From positions 6,612,036 to 6,676,035 of the forward strand of contig RPFO01000165.1 of NCBI GenBank assembly GCA_009746045.1: a stretch of DNA of 64,000 bases, written 5' to 3'. Below, piece by piece: positions 51,601 through 61,022 of the stretch (positions within the stretch are counted from its first letter, which is position 1; every line of letters begins with the position of its first letter). Made by a program: the position numbers and the translations under genes. The DNA is from Mesostigma viride. Its lineage: Eukaryota > Streptophyta > Mesostigmatophyceae > Mesostigmatales > Mesostigmataceae. The notes beneath the pieces were generated by a model, which had not been told where the DNA came from, did not search any database, and worked only from the letters and a program-made list of their open reading frames with translations.

Positions 51601-51987
51601 GTAGCCAGCGCGACGCGCCAGTGCCTCATTGATGAATGATGTGGAAGCGCCCGTGTCGACCATGAACTGCACGTCCATGACAGTCTTGCCCTTGAGGAAG
51701 GGGTCCAGTGCTGTTGATGGCACTGCCAGACCCCCTCGAAAGAGGAGCAAGCTGCGGGCCGCACTCCTCGGGGCTGCATGCGTCGGCGGGGCGTCCGCGT
51801 TGCTGCCCGAAGCCGGAATTGTAGCCGTGGCTGGAGCCTCACCAACTGGCTCCATACTCGCGCCGGTATCCGCAACTAACGGTGCCTGTACGGCGGAGCT
51901 ACTGCTATCTACACTATTTACTCCTACTACGCTATCTACCCTATCTACCTGAGCTACCGCTACTTCTACCCCCAAGGGGAGGGACAC
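48685..51987 (-). CDS. pol: gypsy-2 Pol: protease, reverse transcriptase, RNase H, start of integrase
   Basis: 1100 residues. The frame is -1 to gag: its first GTG shares the last base of the gag TAG at 51987. Protease: QFMVDTGASTSFINEA and ADIIIGIDWMD. Reverse transcriptase: KWRLVTDYRKLNAITVKSKY, FTVLDCADGFWQLRIAPEDC, GLCNSPASFQMLMN and LAYLDDILVYSKTF (YLDD). RNase H: FVVATDASKVAIGGVLLQDQ, HTDHRPLTHLL, VVPDALSRR. Integrase finger: HELHDSLTGGHQ...YVRECPSCQIMK. First two catalytic Asp: MMDFIGPFRK and FISDRDKLF. All catalytic residues are intact up to the TAG at 48684. Protease to integrase in one frame confirms that the breaks in gypsy-1 are defects. Confidence 0.95.
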   Translation of the reverse strand: MSLPLGVEVAVAQVDRVDSVVGVNSVDSSSSAVQAPLVADTGASMEPVGEAPATATIPASGSNADAPPTHAAPRSAARSLLLFRGGLAVPSTALDPFLKGKTVMDVQFMVDTGASTSFINEALARRAGYTIRPHATVVNVTYSDGRKNPSPGLVDIKAVIQGIPVELTATVAPLGAADIIIGIDWMDAQDVDISIKRRVVWFPDGSFWSPVGEYQAQGPTVHNVTHEREFTQPRQASQILMSIKSLEGKLRQGKEYYMYRLDLAAVELMLNEIGVGFTPEETERYNAVLAARAKLFDESKQEFPPPRSVLHRIQLQEGYGPTTSPMYRMGPVELVELKKILMALLERGLIEPSNSPFSAGVLLVPKPGGKWRLVTDYRKLNAITVKSKYPLPRIDDIFNRVQGATCFTVLDCADGFWQLRIAPEDCHKTAFNTPFGHYQFRVAAMGLCNSPASFQMLMNDILRPVMGTAHLPQVSRDLEDPNRGAKPPWSYKRTCALAYLDDILVYSKTFEDHLEDVATVLRIMEEENLSVRKAKVRAGRSVPFLGHTLSAAGVATDPSKIASIQQWPTPTNVKGVRSFLGVASYYRRFIPRFATIAAPINALLKKGVPFVWSEPCQQAFEALKRSLTTAPVLVISDPSKPFVVATDASKVAIGGVLLQDQGQGLQPVEYISRTMIPAERNYPVHQQELLAVVYCCHTWRHHLLGAQFDVAISEQGDLDPHRLIIHTDHRPLTHLLAQPNLVPRQARWLEYLSQFAPFKIQYVKGAENVVPDALSRREDYWFYEDLGVLHTTCVPAQAPAGTSYGDLPRSPQARYLFHTGRTTMDDLSPDWGSHEDVRAPGEGEGSHSRLPLSHVVPAQGIFHLQPIGSPTIFSEYVYQTLETEEEADAYTVTSVLETLISRFTVTEAAALEAIRSHPQQMGKLPCKFQDGRLYVMVRPDCWRLYVPEICRAALLHELHDSLTGGHQGIHRLLPRARKNFYWPGMREYIETYVRECPSCQIMKSRNTGSQAIPKTLPDPMAPWDSLMMDFIGPFRKTKHGNSMILVFLDRLTRMCHLAPCPAELTAEACAKLYLHHVFRYHGLSRQFISDRDKLFTARFW

Positions 51988-54038
51988 TACGCGCGAGGAA
52001 CGGATGGCCGGGAGGCCGCCTCGTTCGACCGCCCGGTCCGCTCTTCCCCCTCCTCCACCGGTTCCTCCTCATCGTCGTCGCCATACGCATAGCCTGCGAT
52101 GGCCTGGGCATCCAGCCGCCCACTGTCCGAGTCGTGATCGGCCGCGCCTCGTTGCTGCGCTAGCACCTTGTTCACCTCGCGGGTCACCCGTTGGAAGGAT
52201 GGACCTGAGGCCCGAGGCGTTTGATACTGCGCGGGCTGGCGGCGGGCATCCTGCAGCTTGGCTGCACGTGCTCCCGCATTACGGGGCCGATCGCCTCGCT
52301 GCGCAGGGTCCGGACGTTTGCCGAAGGCGGGGCCAGAGAACTGGGGTACATGCGTCTCCTCATCCTTGCGGGCGCGCAGGCGAGGGCACTCGCGCTTGAG
52401 GTGGCCAACCTCGCCGCACGCAAAGCAGCGGGAAGTGGCCGGATCGATCGCATTGACCTGGAAATCAGGGTCATAATCGCTCTCCGCTGGCAGCTCGTAG
52501 TCATACGCGTCCTCCTGTGCGACCTCAGGGTCCGCGGTGGTGAAGTGGACGCGCCGGGGTGCCGCGAGCGGGAAGCGCCGTGTAGATGCTGCACGGCGGC
52601 GGGCGATCACATCCGAGACTTGTAGCAGGTACTGCTGAATTTTTATCACATCCCACTCCTCCCATGGGACCTCGGCATAGTGCTTGAGCACCTCATCCAA
52701 GAGGTCCGGGTGCAGCGCCTCGATGAACCGTGCCTTGTACTCGGTCCAGGTCATGTCGTCAAGCCGGGCAGTGTACGCCTCAAACTCGGTGAGGAATTCG
52801 CGAAACGGTGTGCTGCCCTGACGGAACTTGCCAAAGGCCAGGCGCTCATGGAGCTTGTAGTCCGGTGGCACCAACTTGCGCCGGATGCGGGCCATCAGCT
52901 CCTCGACCGTGCGCGGGTAGGTGCGTGACGCGACGCTCTCACAGTGGAGGATGCCGACAACGGACGGATCCATGCACATCGCTACTAGATAGGGAATTAG
53001 CACATCAGTGGCCAACTCCCAATCGTGATGCTCGCACCATGCCCAATAGACCGCCAACACCATGCGTTCCCACTCATCGATCTCGCGCGGGGTCATGTCC
53101 GCGCGCAACTTGGGCACGGTTTTGAAATCGGGCATGGGCGGAGCCTTGACCGTGGCCGCCCGCGGGCCTCCTTTAGCGCAAAAGGGCGGACGGTTAAAGG
53201 ACGCCGGCAGCGATGGGGGCCCAGCAGCCCGCGGCTGGCTGCGCGAGGTCTCAGCGCCTCGCCGCAACCAAACGGATGTCGGGTGTTCGTAACCGGGATC
53301 GTTGAGGTCTAACCGGCTCAGATTCAGGTTGGGGCCATGCGCCATGCTAGGACGCGCGGGGCCCGTCGCTGGGAAGGACTGACCCAGGCGCGTCTCAGGG
53401 CGCTCCTCGGCATCCTCATCGTAGCGGGGGGGAAGTTCGACCTCCCCCTCTTCCGTCGACCACGGTGAGGTGCCCATGGATTGTGGCTCGCTGCTGAACG
53501 ATACACGACGCGCGGGTTCCGGCCGGGATGGGCTACCGCGACCGCGTCCGCGTCCGTTTACTGACCATGGGTGCTCTAATCGTTGGGCCCGTTGCGCATG
53601 GTAAAAGGCCGCGTTCTGGCTAAGCTGACCATTCGGCTGCGGTTGCCACTGTGGCCGCGGCGGCGGTTGCAACTGTGGCGGTTGCTCATGCTGCGGCTGC
53701 AATTGCTGCGGGGGCTGTGCCGGTGGGATGGATGCACTCATTGGATCTGACCTGGGAGACTCCCGCCTCGGGCCGGTCTCCACCCGTTCCGACCTACTGA
53801 AAAATTCTCCCTGCATATGCTGCTGCTGCTCGCTATCTATGAACATTCCGGCCTGTGGTCTGTACGACTCACGGGCGGGACTAGCCAGCACACCTGGGTG
53901 ACCTGCAGAGCTGCCCTGCTGGGAGGCTGGGCTCCGCTGTGATATCTCCTCATGTGCCTGTACGGCCGGACTATCTATACCCGTCTCCCTAACCTCTGAC
54001 CCTTTAGGTTTACCTTTACCCCTTGTTTTAGGCGCCAT
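51987..54038 (-). CDS. gag: gypsy-2 Gag
   Basis: About 683 residues from the second ATG at 54038 (CCATGGCGCC, start MAPKTRGKGKPKG). An earlier ATG at 54083 adds 15 residues with many Cys/Ser and a poorer context. Gln/Pro-rich and Arg/Gly-rich stretches fill the first 280 residues. The capsid-like domain (MTPREIDEWERMVLAVYWAW, DYKLHERLAFGKFRQGSTPF, LHPDLLDEVLKHYAEVPWEE) follows, then one zinc knuckle CFACGEVGHLKREC near residue 575. The tail is acidic (YGDDDEEEPVEEGEERTG). It ends with TAG at 51989-51987, where pol starts in the -1 frame. Confidence 0.92.
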   Translation of the reverse strand: MAPKTRGKGKPKGSEVRETGIDSPAVQAHEEISQRSPASQQGSSAGHPGVLASPARESYRPQAGMFIDSEQQQHMQGEFFSRSERVETGPRRESPRSDPMSASIPPAQPPQQLQPQHEQPPQLQPPPRPQWQPQPNGQLSQNAAFYHAQRAQRLEHPWSVNGRGRGRGSPSRPEPARRVSFSSEPQSMGTSPWSTEEGEVELPPRYDEDAEERPETRLGQSFPATGPARPSMAHGPNLNLSRLDLNDPGYEHPTSVWLRRGAETSRSQPRAAGPPSLPASFNRPPFCAKGGPRAATVKAPPMPDFKTVPKLRADMTPREIDEWERMVLAVYWAWCEHHDWELATDVLIPYLVAMCMDPSVVGILHCESVASRTYPRTVEELMARIRRKLVPPDYKLHERLAFGKFRQGSTPFREFLTEFEAYTARLDDMTWTEYKARFIEALHPDLLDEVLKHYAEVPWEEWDVIKIQQYLLQVSDVIARRRAASTRRFPLAAPRRVHFTTADPEVAQEDAYDYELPAESDYDPDFQVNAIDPATSRCFACGEVGHLKRECPRLRARKDEETHVPQFSGPAFGKRPDPAQRGDRPRNAGARAAKLQDARRQPAQYQTPRASGPSFQRVTREVNKVLAQQRGAADHDSDSGRLDAQAIAGYAYGDDDEEEPVEEGEERTGRSNEAASRPSVPRA

Positions 54039-54165
54039 GGTTACCGTACCACAACCACAAGAAGAGAAGGAAGCAAAAAACAAAGGTCAAGACAACATCT
54101 ACTGTCTATTATTATATATAATACTATAATATTATAGATGAGCCCCTCTAATCACTATGGCCCCG

Positions 54166-54591
54166 TCACTGGGTGCTGGGTGGCTGGCTAGCGTGCGTGC
54201 TAATCGACAGCTGGTTAAAGGTGACGGTAACCTGCTGCGTAGCTGTAGTGTCCTCTACCCTAGCCAGTGCACTGGTATGTGCGTACCTACGCCCCCTAGA
54301 TGCAGGACGTGCCCTGGGCCTAATCTCTAGCGGTGGGGCTTCTACATGTAATCCTACGGGACGTGTCATGTGTGCCTGGATAAACAGATCTGCTTCCCAT
54401 GCTGTCCCGAACCCCTTAAAAATAGCCCTATGTCTATCTACTATATTGTTCCTGCAGTCTACCCAGCTATAAAAAATCCCTACCTTGCCTGTGCCCCCAT
54501 CATGTGCCAATGCGTAATATAATTGCCTAGACCCATCACTGTCCCATCCCCTAAGTGCCCCAGTATGCCTAATATTATTATTATTAGACAT
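54166..54591 (-). CDS. gypsy-2 leader ORF: RNase H1-type hybrid-binding (caulimovirus VI) domain
   Basis: 141 residues from ATG at 54591 to the stop at 54166, between primer site and gag, 128 bp before the preferred gag start. Residues 25-73 read YYALA, then VGIFYSWVDCRNNIV, AIFKGFGTAWEADLFIQA. This is the pattern of the N-terminal hybrid-binding domain of RNase H1 (Y-A-V...GIY.SW.EC...V.GF..A.FKGF.T..EA..F), also present in the caulimovirus P6 transactivator. The C-terminal half is basic then Ser/Thr-rich without motifs. Established: the domain binds RNA/DNA hybrids or dsRNA, and P6 promotes translation of downstream ORFs. Inferred: it might assist reverse transcription or the translation of gag from a two-ORF RNA. 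The RNase H catalytic part is absent here. Gypsy-1 lacks this gene. Confidence 0.7.
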   Translation of the reverse strand: MSNNNNIRHTGALRGWDSDGSRQLYYALAHDGGTGKVGIFYSWVDCRNNIVDRHRAIFKGFGTAWEADLFIQAHMTRPVGLHVEAPPLEIRPRARPASRGRRYAHTSALARVEDTTATQQVTVTFNQLSISTHASQPPSTQ

Positions 54592-55140
54592 GCCACGTCT
54601 ATTGCATGCAGGCAGGGATAGGCAGAGAAGAAGGAACCTTGAGTACCTCTAGTGAGTGACCATCACCTGCTCACAAGGGTTGCCAACAGGCCCTATAATC
54701 TAAGAACGCAACGACATTACGTAGACAGGAAAACCTGTCAGCACAAGGGAGTAACCTACGTGACAACCCGCCCGTGTACCGGGCCCCAGCACGTAAGCCA
54801 CTCCCGCGGAGTCCCTCGCAAACCAGCCTGTACGGTTATGGCCTGCGTGAACCAACGAGCGAGGCCGGTGTACCCAGAGCCAGCGCTCACAGCACAAACA
54901 TGAAAACGACAAGAAAACAGGGCTGGGCGCACACAACACCGCTCTACGCGTGCAGAGAGAGGAGGGACAGAGCGAGCAATATGGCTGCTGCGCGCCCTAC
55001 AACCACCATGGCTGCGTGCCCACCTATTTGCTGCGGATGCGATGTTATCGTTTCTTGCCGTCTTGGTGCAGATCACCGAATTCTCGTCAGGCAGATCACG
55101 AGGCCCTGCCCGCTCTGTACGAGCTAGGGTGGCCCTAGAC

Positions 55141-55156
55141 GAATCCTCCGATACCA
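55141..55156 (-). promoter_or_regulatory. gypsy-2 primer-binding site
   Basis: On the minus strand TGGTATCGGAGGATTC, one base after the LTR. The first seven bases equal the initiator-tRNA-Met site (TGGTATC) common in plant LTR elements. Confidence 0.7.
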
Positions 55157-55157
55157 G

Positions 55158-55769
55158 TGTTACGAGCCGCACCATCGGCTCTGAAAGACCCTAGTCTAGC
55201 GTGGGTTACACCTGAATAAACTCGGAATCTGCTATCCGCCCGGACTACGTGAATGTAGCCCTGAATTCTAGCTAGTACGCGGAATTACTAGCTAGGCCCT
55301 GAATGCACAACTAGATAAATTATGCATGTACATGGAATGCACGAAGGGCGTTAGTGCAGCCCAGATTTGACCCCTGGTTCGGCAGACGAGTTTTACTCAA
55401 GTCGATTTCATTCCAAACCAAAGATAGGAAGCCATTGTCACCTACGACATTTGTCCAAGACGGCGTGCATGCCAGCGGGTCGGCCGGGGGCCGAACCTCT
55501 AGCGCTGCAATTAATATCAGCCGTAGATGTACATAGTATCCGCCAGTCTGGCACCCGGTACCTGGCAGTCCCGGGTACAGACCAGTAACACACCAAACCG
55601 AAAGCAAAGCCACGGGTACCTGGGCCGGCTGATGGAATAACTCGGCCAAGTCCCCGAATCTAACATAATAACTATCGAAAGTCTCAAACAATATCAAAAT
55701 GACTTTCGACTGACCAAACTAATTTATTTTAGGAATTGTTACGCCCAAACATGGGTTAGGGCCGTAACA
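55158..55769 (-). repeat. gypsy-2 5' LTR (uninterrupted)
   Basis: 612 bp, TGTTACG...CGTAACA on either strand. It serves as the empty-site reference for the gypsy-1 insertion. Followed by TSD GTTGA at 55770-55774. Confidence 0.93.
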
Positions 55770-55952
55770 GTTGAGTACCGTTGGTATTGAATTAAAAAAA
55801 TACGTTGGCCTGTAATACCAGGGAAACTAGGAAAACGCATCATCATAAACATTTCGACGGACGCGTAGTGCTGCGTGTGTCCGCTGCAGGGTTTATTCAT
55901 ACATCATTATTCGGTGTATCCCGTTATATCATGATGCCTCCTATGCCTCGCA

Positions 55953-56213
55953 TTGCTGCTGTTTATCTGCGAGATTGGTTCTCGGACGGATGATTCCGTT
56001 GAACCTTTTCTCCCGTATTGCCGGGGAGTTATTAACAAAAGTGGCGATATCCGGTACCAGGCGCAGGTTACCAGTGGTCGCGTGCCCGTGCGCGGCATGA
56101 CGGGCACGTTTGGTAGACGATTAGAAGCGTTTCAGCTAGTCTGCAGCAAAGTTCGTGAGGATGCATCTGATCGGCAGCGGGTTTTGACAACGCTGCTACG
56201 AATCCGATTGTGA
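55953..56213 (+). CDS. Small ORF with possible AP2-like domain
   Basis: 86 codons. The central part, LPYCRGVINKSGDIRYQAQV, then a GTFGRR...EAFQLV segment, resembles the AP2 fold (YRGV...W.A.I...LGTF.T.EEAA.AY) found in plant transcription factors and in homing-endonuclease-linked proteins. The usual Trp residues are missing and the frame ends 30 residues later. The start is uncertain: it may be one exon. Lying just outside the nest, it could be host DNA into which gypsy-2 inserted. Confidence 0.3.
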   Translation: MLLFICEIGSRTDDSVEPFLPYCRGVINKSGDIRYQAQVTSGRVPVRGMTGTFGRRLEAFQLVCSKVREDASDRQRVLTTLLRIRL

Positions 56214-56342
56214 AGTTGTACAATATTGTCCACGGTTGGTACAGTCGATGCATCCCTTTCCTGTGCTTGGTAAAGGTATCTTATGCCATTCGCTAGCTAA
56301 TGCACCGCTATTAGCTTATCTTTTTGCTGCTATATTGCACAG

Positions 56343-56979
56343 GCGTCCTCGAGGGCCAGCCGCAGCAACGACAGGAGGAGGCGTCAAGTGAGGACTCAGC
56401 AGACGCCGAGGAGAACGAGGACGACGAGGAGGGGGAGGACAACGAGAAGGACGGGGCTCTTGAGGACGACGAGGAAGAGGAGGCGGCAGACTCAGGAGGA
56501 GTGGGGGGACGGCGGCGTACAGGAAGAGGAGCAGGCGGAGGAGGAGGGAGGCGACAAGAAGGAAGTGGCCAACGACGAGCAGGGGGGGGGCGAGGAGAAG
56601 GACGGGGCCCACGACAATGACGAAGAAGAGGAGCAGGCGGAGGAGGATTAAGAGCTGGGCGACGGCGGCGTACTGCAAGAGGAGCAGGAGGAGGAGGGAG
56701 GTGACGTGAGGAAGGCCGGACAACGACGAGGAGGAGGAGGAGGAGGAGGAGGAGGAGGAGGAGGAGGAGGAGGAGGAGGAGGAGGAGGAGGAGGAGGAGG
56801 AGGAGGAGGAGGAGGAGGAGGAGGAGGAGGAGGAGGAGGAGGAGGAGGAGGAGGAGGAGGAGGAGGAGGAGGAGGAGGAGGAGGAGGAGGAGGAGGAGGA
56901 GGAGGAGGAGGAGGAGGAGGAGGAGGACGCGGCCGAGGAGCTGGAGCTCGGGGAAGGTGAATACGACGAGCCAAGGTAG
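56343..56979 (+). CDS. Possible host exon with acidic tail, frame broken by repeats
   Basis: A splice-acceptor-like TTGCTGCTATATTGCACAG precedes 56343. The first frame is highly acidic (SSEDSADAEENEDDEEGEDN, LEDDEEEEAADS). Later acidic stretches lie in the other frames (DNDEEEEQAEED; then DAAEELELGEGEYDEPR to a TAG at 56977). A segment around GACGGCGGCGTAC is duplicated at 56509 and 56660. The shifts suggest expansion or slippage in a GAG-rich sequence that once encoded a poly-Glu tail. Confidence 0.3.
56727..56925. repeat. (GAG)n microsatellite, about 65 units
   Basis: Uninterrupted GGA/GAG triplets. The Gly, Glu, Pro and Ser homopolymer frames on both strands come from it. Confidence 0.97.
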
Positions 56980-58507
56980 CTATAAAATATTGATAAGCAT
57001 TCCTCCCCTTGGAGTGGCTGACGCGGGGGAGGCTTGGAAGTCAAGTTTGGCAGCATATACTTCTTGAGGTTGAGGCACAACCCTTGGGTTTGCTTGTTGT
57101 AAGTTTGATTGGCCTGAAAATGTGGAGTAATAAATCGTAGGCGGGTGGCTGTGATAGTTCCTCGTGAACCGGGTTATGTTGATGGGGTTACATTGATGTC
57201 ATGCCAAGAACTTTTGTACCTTCATTCAGGGTATACTTTGAGAATGCAGATTGTTACCCCTAGATCAATTCTGCATTGGACGGTGAATGTCAAGAGGGGG
57301 TGAAGAAACTGACAAGTAGGCATCCAGGCAGGCATGAGGACACGCACTCAGCAAGCAAGGAGGGAGGCAAGCAAGGAAGTGTGTGGACAGGGCTGAGCTA
57401 GAAATGTAGGCGTACAACAGTGCCCACCACAAGTACATGTATGTGCAACAGGGTACGTTGTTAATGTTATGAAGGCATAAATGTTGTGTCATGAACATGC
57501 CTAACTATATATATACCTGCTTCCGTCCATGCGTGTGTCCGTGTGCATCCCTTTTTTCGTGCAGTCGAGTTATCCTCCATGTTGGTCAACCTCGCCCTTC
57601 ATGGTGAGGCAAACAATTGTTAATAATGAGCTGTATGCGTGGCGCAAGAGCTTTTGTGCAATTGTTGCCCCTCCTTTAATTTAGCCCTTAATTGTTGCTA
57701 ACGAAACCAGTCCACTTTTTTTGTTTCTTAGTCGTGGCGACGCAATTTAGCATGGCCGACGTCGTACACGAAATGCATTACCTAAAATTAATCATCACGG
57801 ACCCAACATGTAGTTTGATGCTTGGGTACTTATGGGTGAAGAAGAGCCTTTAATGTTTTCACTTTCCTTTTTGCTCACAGCATGCCTTGCCATTTCCAAC
57901 CAACGGTATGACCGTTGTCCTCCCGCGCTTAAGGACTAATAATGTCAAAGAGACAACCAGCGCAGGCCAGAAATCGGGAGAAATTATTCGGACCATGGTA
58001 GCTCGAGCCTGCCGTTATCTTTTCCGCGTTTTCGAGTCGTTCAGGATGATGAAGATGAATGGTGATGGAAATGTGTATCCTTGTGCATTGAAATTATGGC
58101 TGGCTTACGTGTGGAGCGACTAGATGACCTAGACGGTGGGGCCGGAAACAGCTTGCTTGATCAGGGCGTGTGTTTCGAGCCTAACTGGCCGGGAGTGTCT
58201 CGTGGTGAGCACCATTGCTGCGATCGCTCTCCCACCATTTACGAGGAAATACCCGCAAATGGAAAACCACTGAAAAGGTCTAGCTAGTCAGTCATCACGT
58301 TAGCCATGCCATGATTCCAAACGTCCAAGAACTGCACACGGTGCAAAGGCAAAAAGCCGGAGGACAGCACTTTCAAATGTGCGGCGGGAACCAAAAGCCC
58401 GCGGATGCCAGAAAACATCGTGTTGCGGCAGCGACGCGACGATGTGGACAACGATTATCCAGTGCCAAGCTCAGAACGGCCGCAAAGGAGATCTGGCATC
58501 ACAGGGT
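56980..58507. other. No supported gene
   Basis: AT-richer DNA with short frames only. 57887-58123 and 58379-58660 are open but show no motif. The last part may be 3' UTR of the Penelope-like element on the minus strand. Confidence 0.4.
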
Positions 58508-60935
58508 TCAGAGGTGCGGAGATACTATGCGATCCAGCCGGTCCACGACCTGTTTGTAGAGCTTGTGCCAAGGGGCAGCACCGAACAGATGTGGGTGACG
58601 TTGCAAAAAACATCGGACTTGACGGAGCATAATGGCTCGGTCATAGTCTTTGACCAATAAACGCTGCAAGAGTTCAACAAGAGTCGTGATGAAATCAACA
58701 CGATAAGAACAAAGACGGGAAAAACGATGTAACGTACTGAGAAAGAACAACACCATATTTTGCTGTGTGGGAAAGGAGACTGTGAATATCGGGGTAACGA
58801 ATAAAAGGAATTTGCTGGTATTTAGGATCCTTGCGCTTATCATAGACAGCCGTACGCCAGCCCTTCTTGTTATGGGTAATGTTAAGATCGAGGTAATTGC
58901 AATGAGTATCCTCCGACGCGAGCTTTAATGTGAGGGACGCTTGCGGGTAGATGCCAGGCAGACCAGCGGTGATATACAAATGGGTTGCGAAATCAGGGTT
59001 GTCGAAAGCGATGACATCATCAATGTATCGACATGTATGGATAAAACGCCTGATGAGAACATCATCGTTTGAGGCAATGAGATTCTCCATGAATGCAAGC
59101 TCATAAGTGTATATAGATAGAGGTTTGCAAGGAGCCCGGCACAGTTAGTGCCCATAGGGATGCCGATAGCTTGTTGGTATACATTGCCCGCAAAACAGAT
59201 GAAGGTGTTATCAACAAGATAAGAGATCCAATGAACAAGGTCAGCCTTCGTGATAATATAATTATAACCATCCCGCACGATAGCACCTGCCGCGATCCCT
59301 GAGAGCCACGTTGCCGTGGGCTTGGTCTGAGAAACACGCACGTGCAGGTGGTTGCGCCCGTGAGGCCTACGTGCATACAGACGAGTAAGGAGGCTATCTA
59401 AACGAGCTTTCAAATCGTGCAAATCTAGTGTGGTATATAGAGTGGTGAAATCATAGGTGGCTATGGGCATAGGTATACGTTTCTCTGCTGCTGTCTTAGA
59501 ACGGCTAAGGGCGGCTGCCAAGGCGTAGGCGTACTTGGGCTGAGTCTATGACGATCCAACTACCAGCGCATTCATACCCGGCATTCGACAGCACCTCCAC
59601 CCATAATGCATTGGCTTCGGGGAGAAGAGCATTCAAAGCATGGCAGATGAGTTTCGAGAGAGGCATCAGTGGGGCTGAATGCGACGCAGCAATGGTGCGC
59701 AAAGCAACAGGAGTTTTGTGCAGCTTAAGAGTGAGATACAGATATGGGAACGTAGTGGTGGTGGCGCGTCGCTGCCGCTTAAGGAATGCCCGAGCAAAAA
59801 TGTTTTGGCTGTGCAGAAAAGCCCGATGAGCAGCAGTGATACTGGCGGTGGACTGTGCACGCTGAACATAGGTAGGGCTGGACGCCAACTCGTGTTGCAA
59901 AGTAGCAAGGTAGTGCTTCTTGCATATAAAAGCAAAGTTGTTGGCACTCTTGTCAACACACGTGATGATAAAGTCCTGCTTAAAGTGGTCAAGAAGTGCT
60001 TTATCTGTGGTGTTGAGCCAGGTGGTGCGGTGGACTTGCTGGAGACGGTAATCAAGCCTGGTGAGACGTGCATTGCATTCGTGAATGACGGCGCGAAACC
60101 ACGGTTCCATGGCAAGGGGAGCAAGCTGTAGGTCCGTGCACATGGCATTGCAGAATTTGCGCAGTGATGTGGAGAGCAGTGCATTCACCTCTTTGGCACA
60201 CGTGCGCTGGACCCACGGCCGAAACTTGGTGCCTTTGGCGAAAAGGTCTACAAGCGTGTGGCTCGGCAGGATGCTGAGGTCAGCGGTCATGACGTGCTGT
60301 GAGGTGGGATCAAGGTACTTGAAATACCGTTGTTGTTGGCAGGGGCAGGCCCCTGCCAAGATGGTGGCCAGCTCGGTGGGCGTTGTATCGCGGCTGACCT
60401 TCCCGTTGCTGAAAACCATTTGTCCCAAGGTGGGAGAGTAATGCCAGGCGGCAATGGGAGTGCCGAAAGTGTTGCGCACCACGAGCGGCATCGCAGCCTG
60501 CACTTGCGGCAAATGCAGAATGTGTGGCAAACACAGCTCATCCATCGCAGCATGATTGAAAGGTGAGATCAGTAAACGGCGCGGACGCAGTGCATCTGCA
60601 TTCCCATTGACACGGTGCCGAATGATACGTGAGAGAAGGCCTCGCAGACTAGTGGCATGGGAGCAGGGGACTTGCAGATCAGCTGGGGAGCACGACCCGA
60701 CGGCAATGTGTAAGCTGGTAAGCTTCTTCAAGCTGCAGGCTTCGAGATAGGATGCATGAAAGTTGCCGCGTTGCATAAGCCGAGACATGTGACGTAAGCA
60801 GCGGAGACTGGTGGAGTAAAGGATCGAAGGATCGGTGGACACATGTGTGGAAGGTGGAGGGGCCGGGGTGACGCTGGGGGGATAGGGGCGATATGGGTGG
60901 AGATTGTGCTTCAGACGCCAGGCACGGATGAACAT
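58508..60935 (-). pseudogene. Penelope-like element, reverse transcriptase gene with frameshifts
   Basis: The first frame is 60935-59505 (476 residues, start MFIRAWRLKHNLHPYRPYPP). It has LLSTSLRKF..., ITCVDKSANNFAFICKKHYL and FPYLYLTLKLHKTPVALRTI, blocks seen in Penelope-like enzymes. After a shift near 59525 comes YDFTTLYTTLDLHDLKARL (motif A region) and QAIGIPMGTNCAGLLANLYL (motif B). After another shift near 59110 comes TCRYIDDVIAFDNPDF (YIDD), then NYLDLNITHNKKGWRTAVYD. The thumb region is SRLCSYRVDFITTLVELLQR in a last frame ending 58508. No GIY-YIG endonuclease is visible on either side. A 5' portion, if any, would lie beyond the element starting at 61023. At least three frameshifts make it inactive. 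Confidence 0.8.
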
Positions 60936-61022
60936 AAGAGGGCGGGGACGGAGGGGAGGCGGGCGGCGGCGAGACCGAGCTTTGAAACTCTTGCCTTCAA
61001 TGCAAAAACCGTGGGGCAGAAA

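Larger units (their letters stand above)
17141..55769 (-). mobile_element. gypsy-2: Ty3/gypsy chromovirus, host of the nest
   Basis: The element reads right to left: 5' LTR (55158-55769), primer-binding site (55141-55156), leader ORF with an RNase H1-type hybrid-binding domain (54591-54166), gag, pol, a third ORF (27493-26533), polypurine tract (26221-26240) and 3' LTR (26220-25648 plus 17178-17141). Removing three insertions with their duplicated target bases (17179-25647, 27618-44203, 44832-48373) leaves about 10,032 bp. The two LTRs differ at only a few positions by eye, so the copy is young. Its own coding defects are an in-frame TAG in integrase and a frameshift before the chromodomain. 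Confidence 0.9.

Noticed and set aside
55158-55769. Solo LTR
   Set aside because: The far copy at 17141-26220 and the shared GTTGA duplication show it is the 5' LTR of a full element.
56648-56974. Long poly-Pro, poly-Gly, poly-Ser and poly-Glu frames
   Set aside because: All are readings of one (GAG)n microsatellite on both strands, not independent genes.
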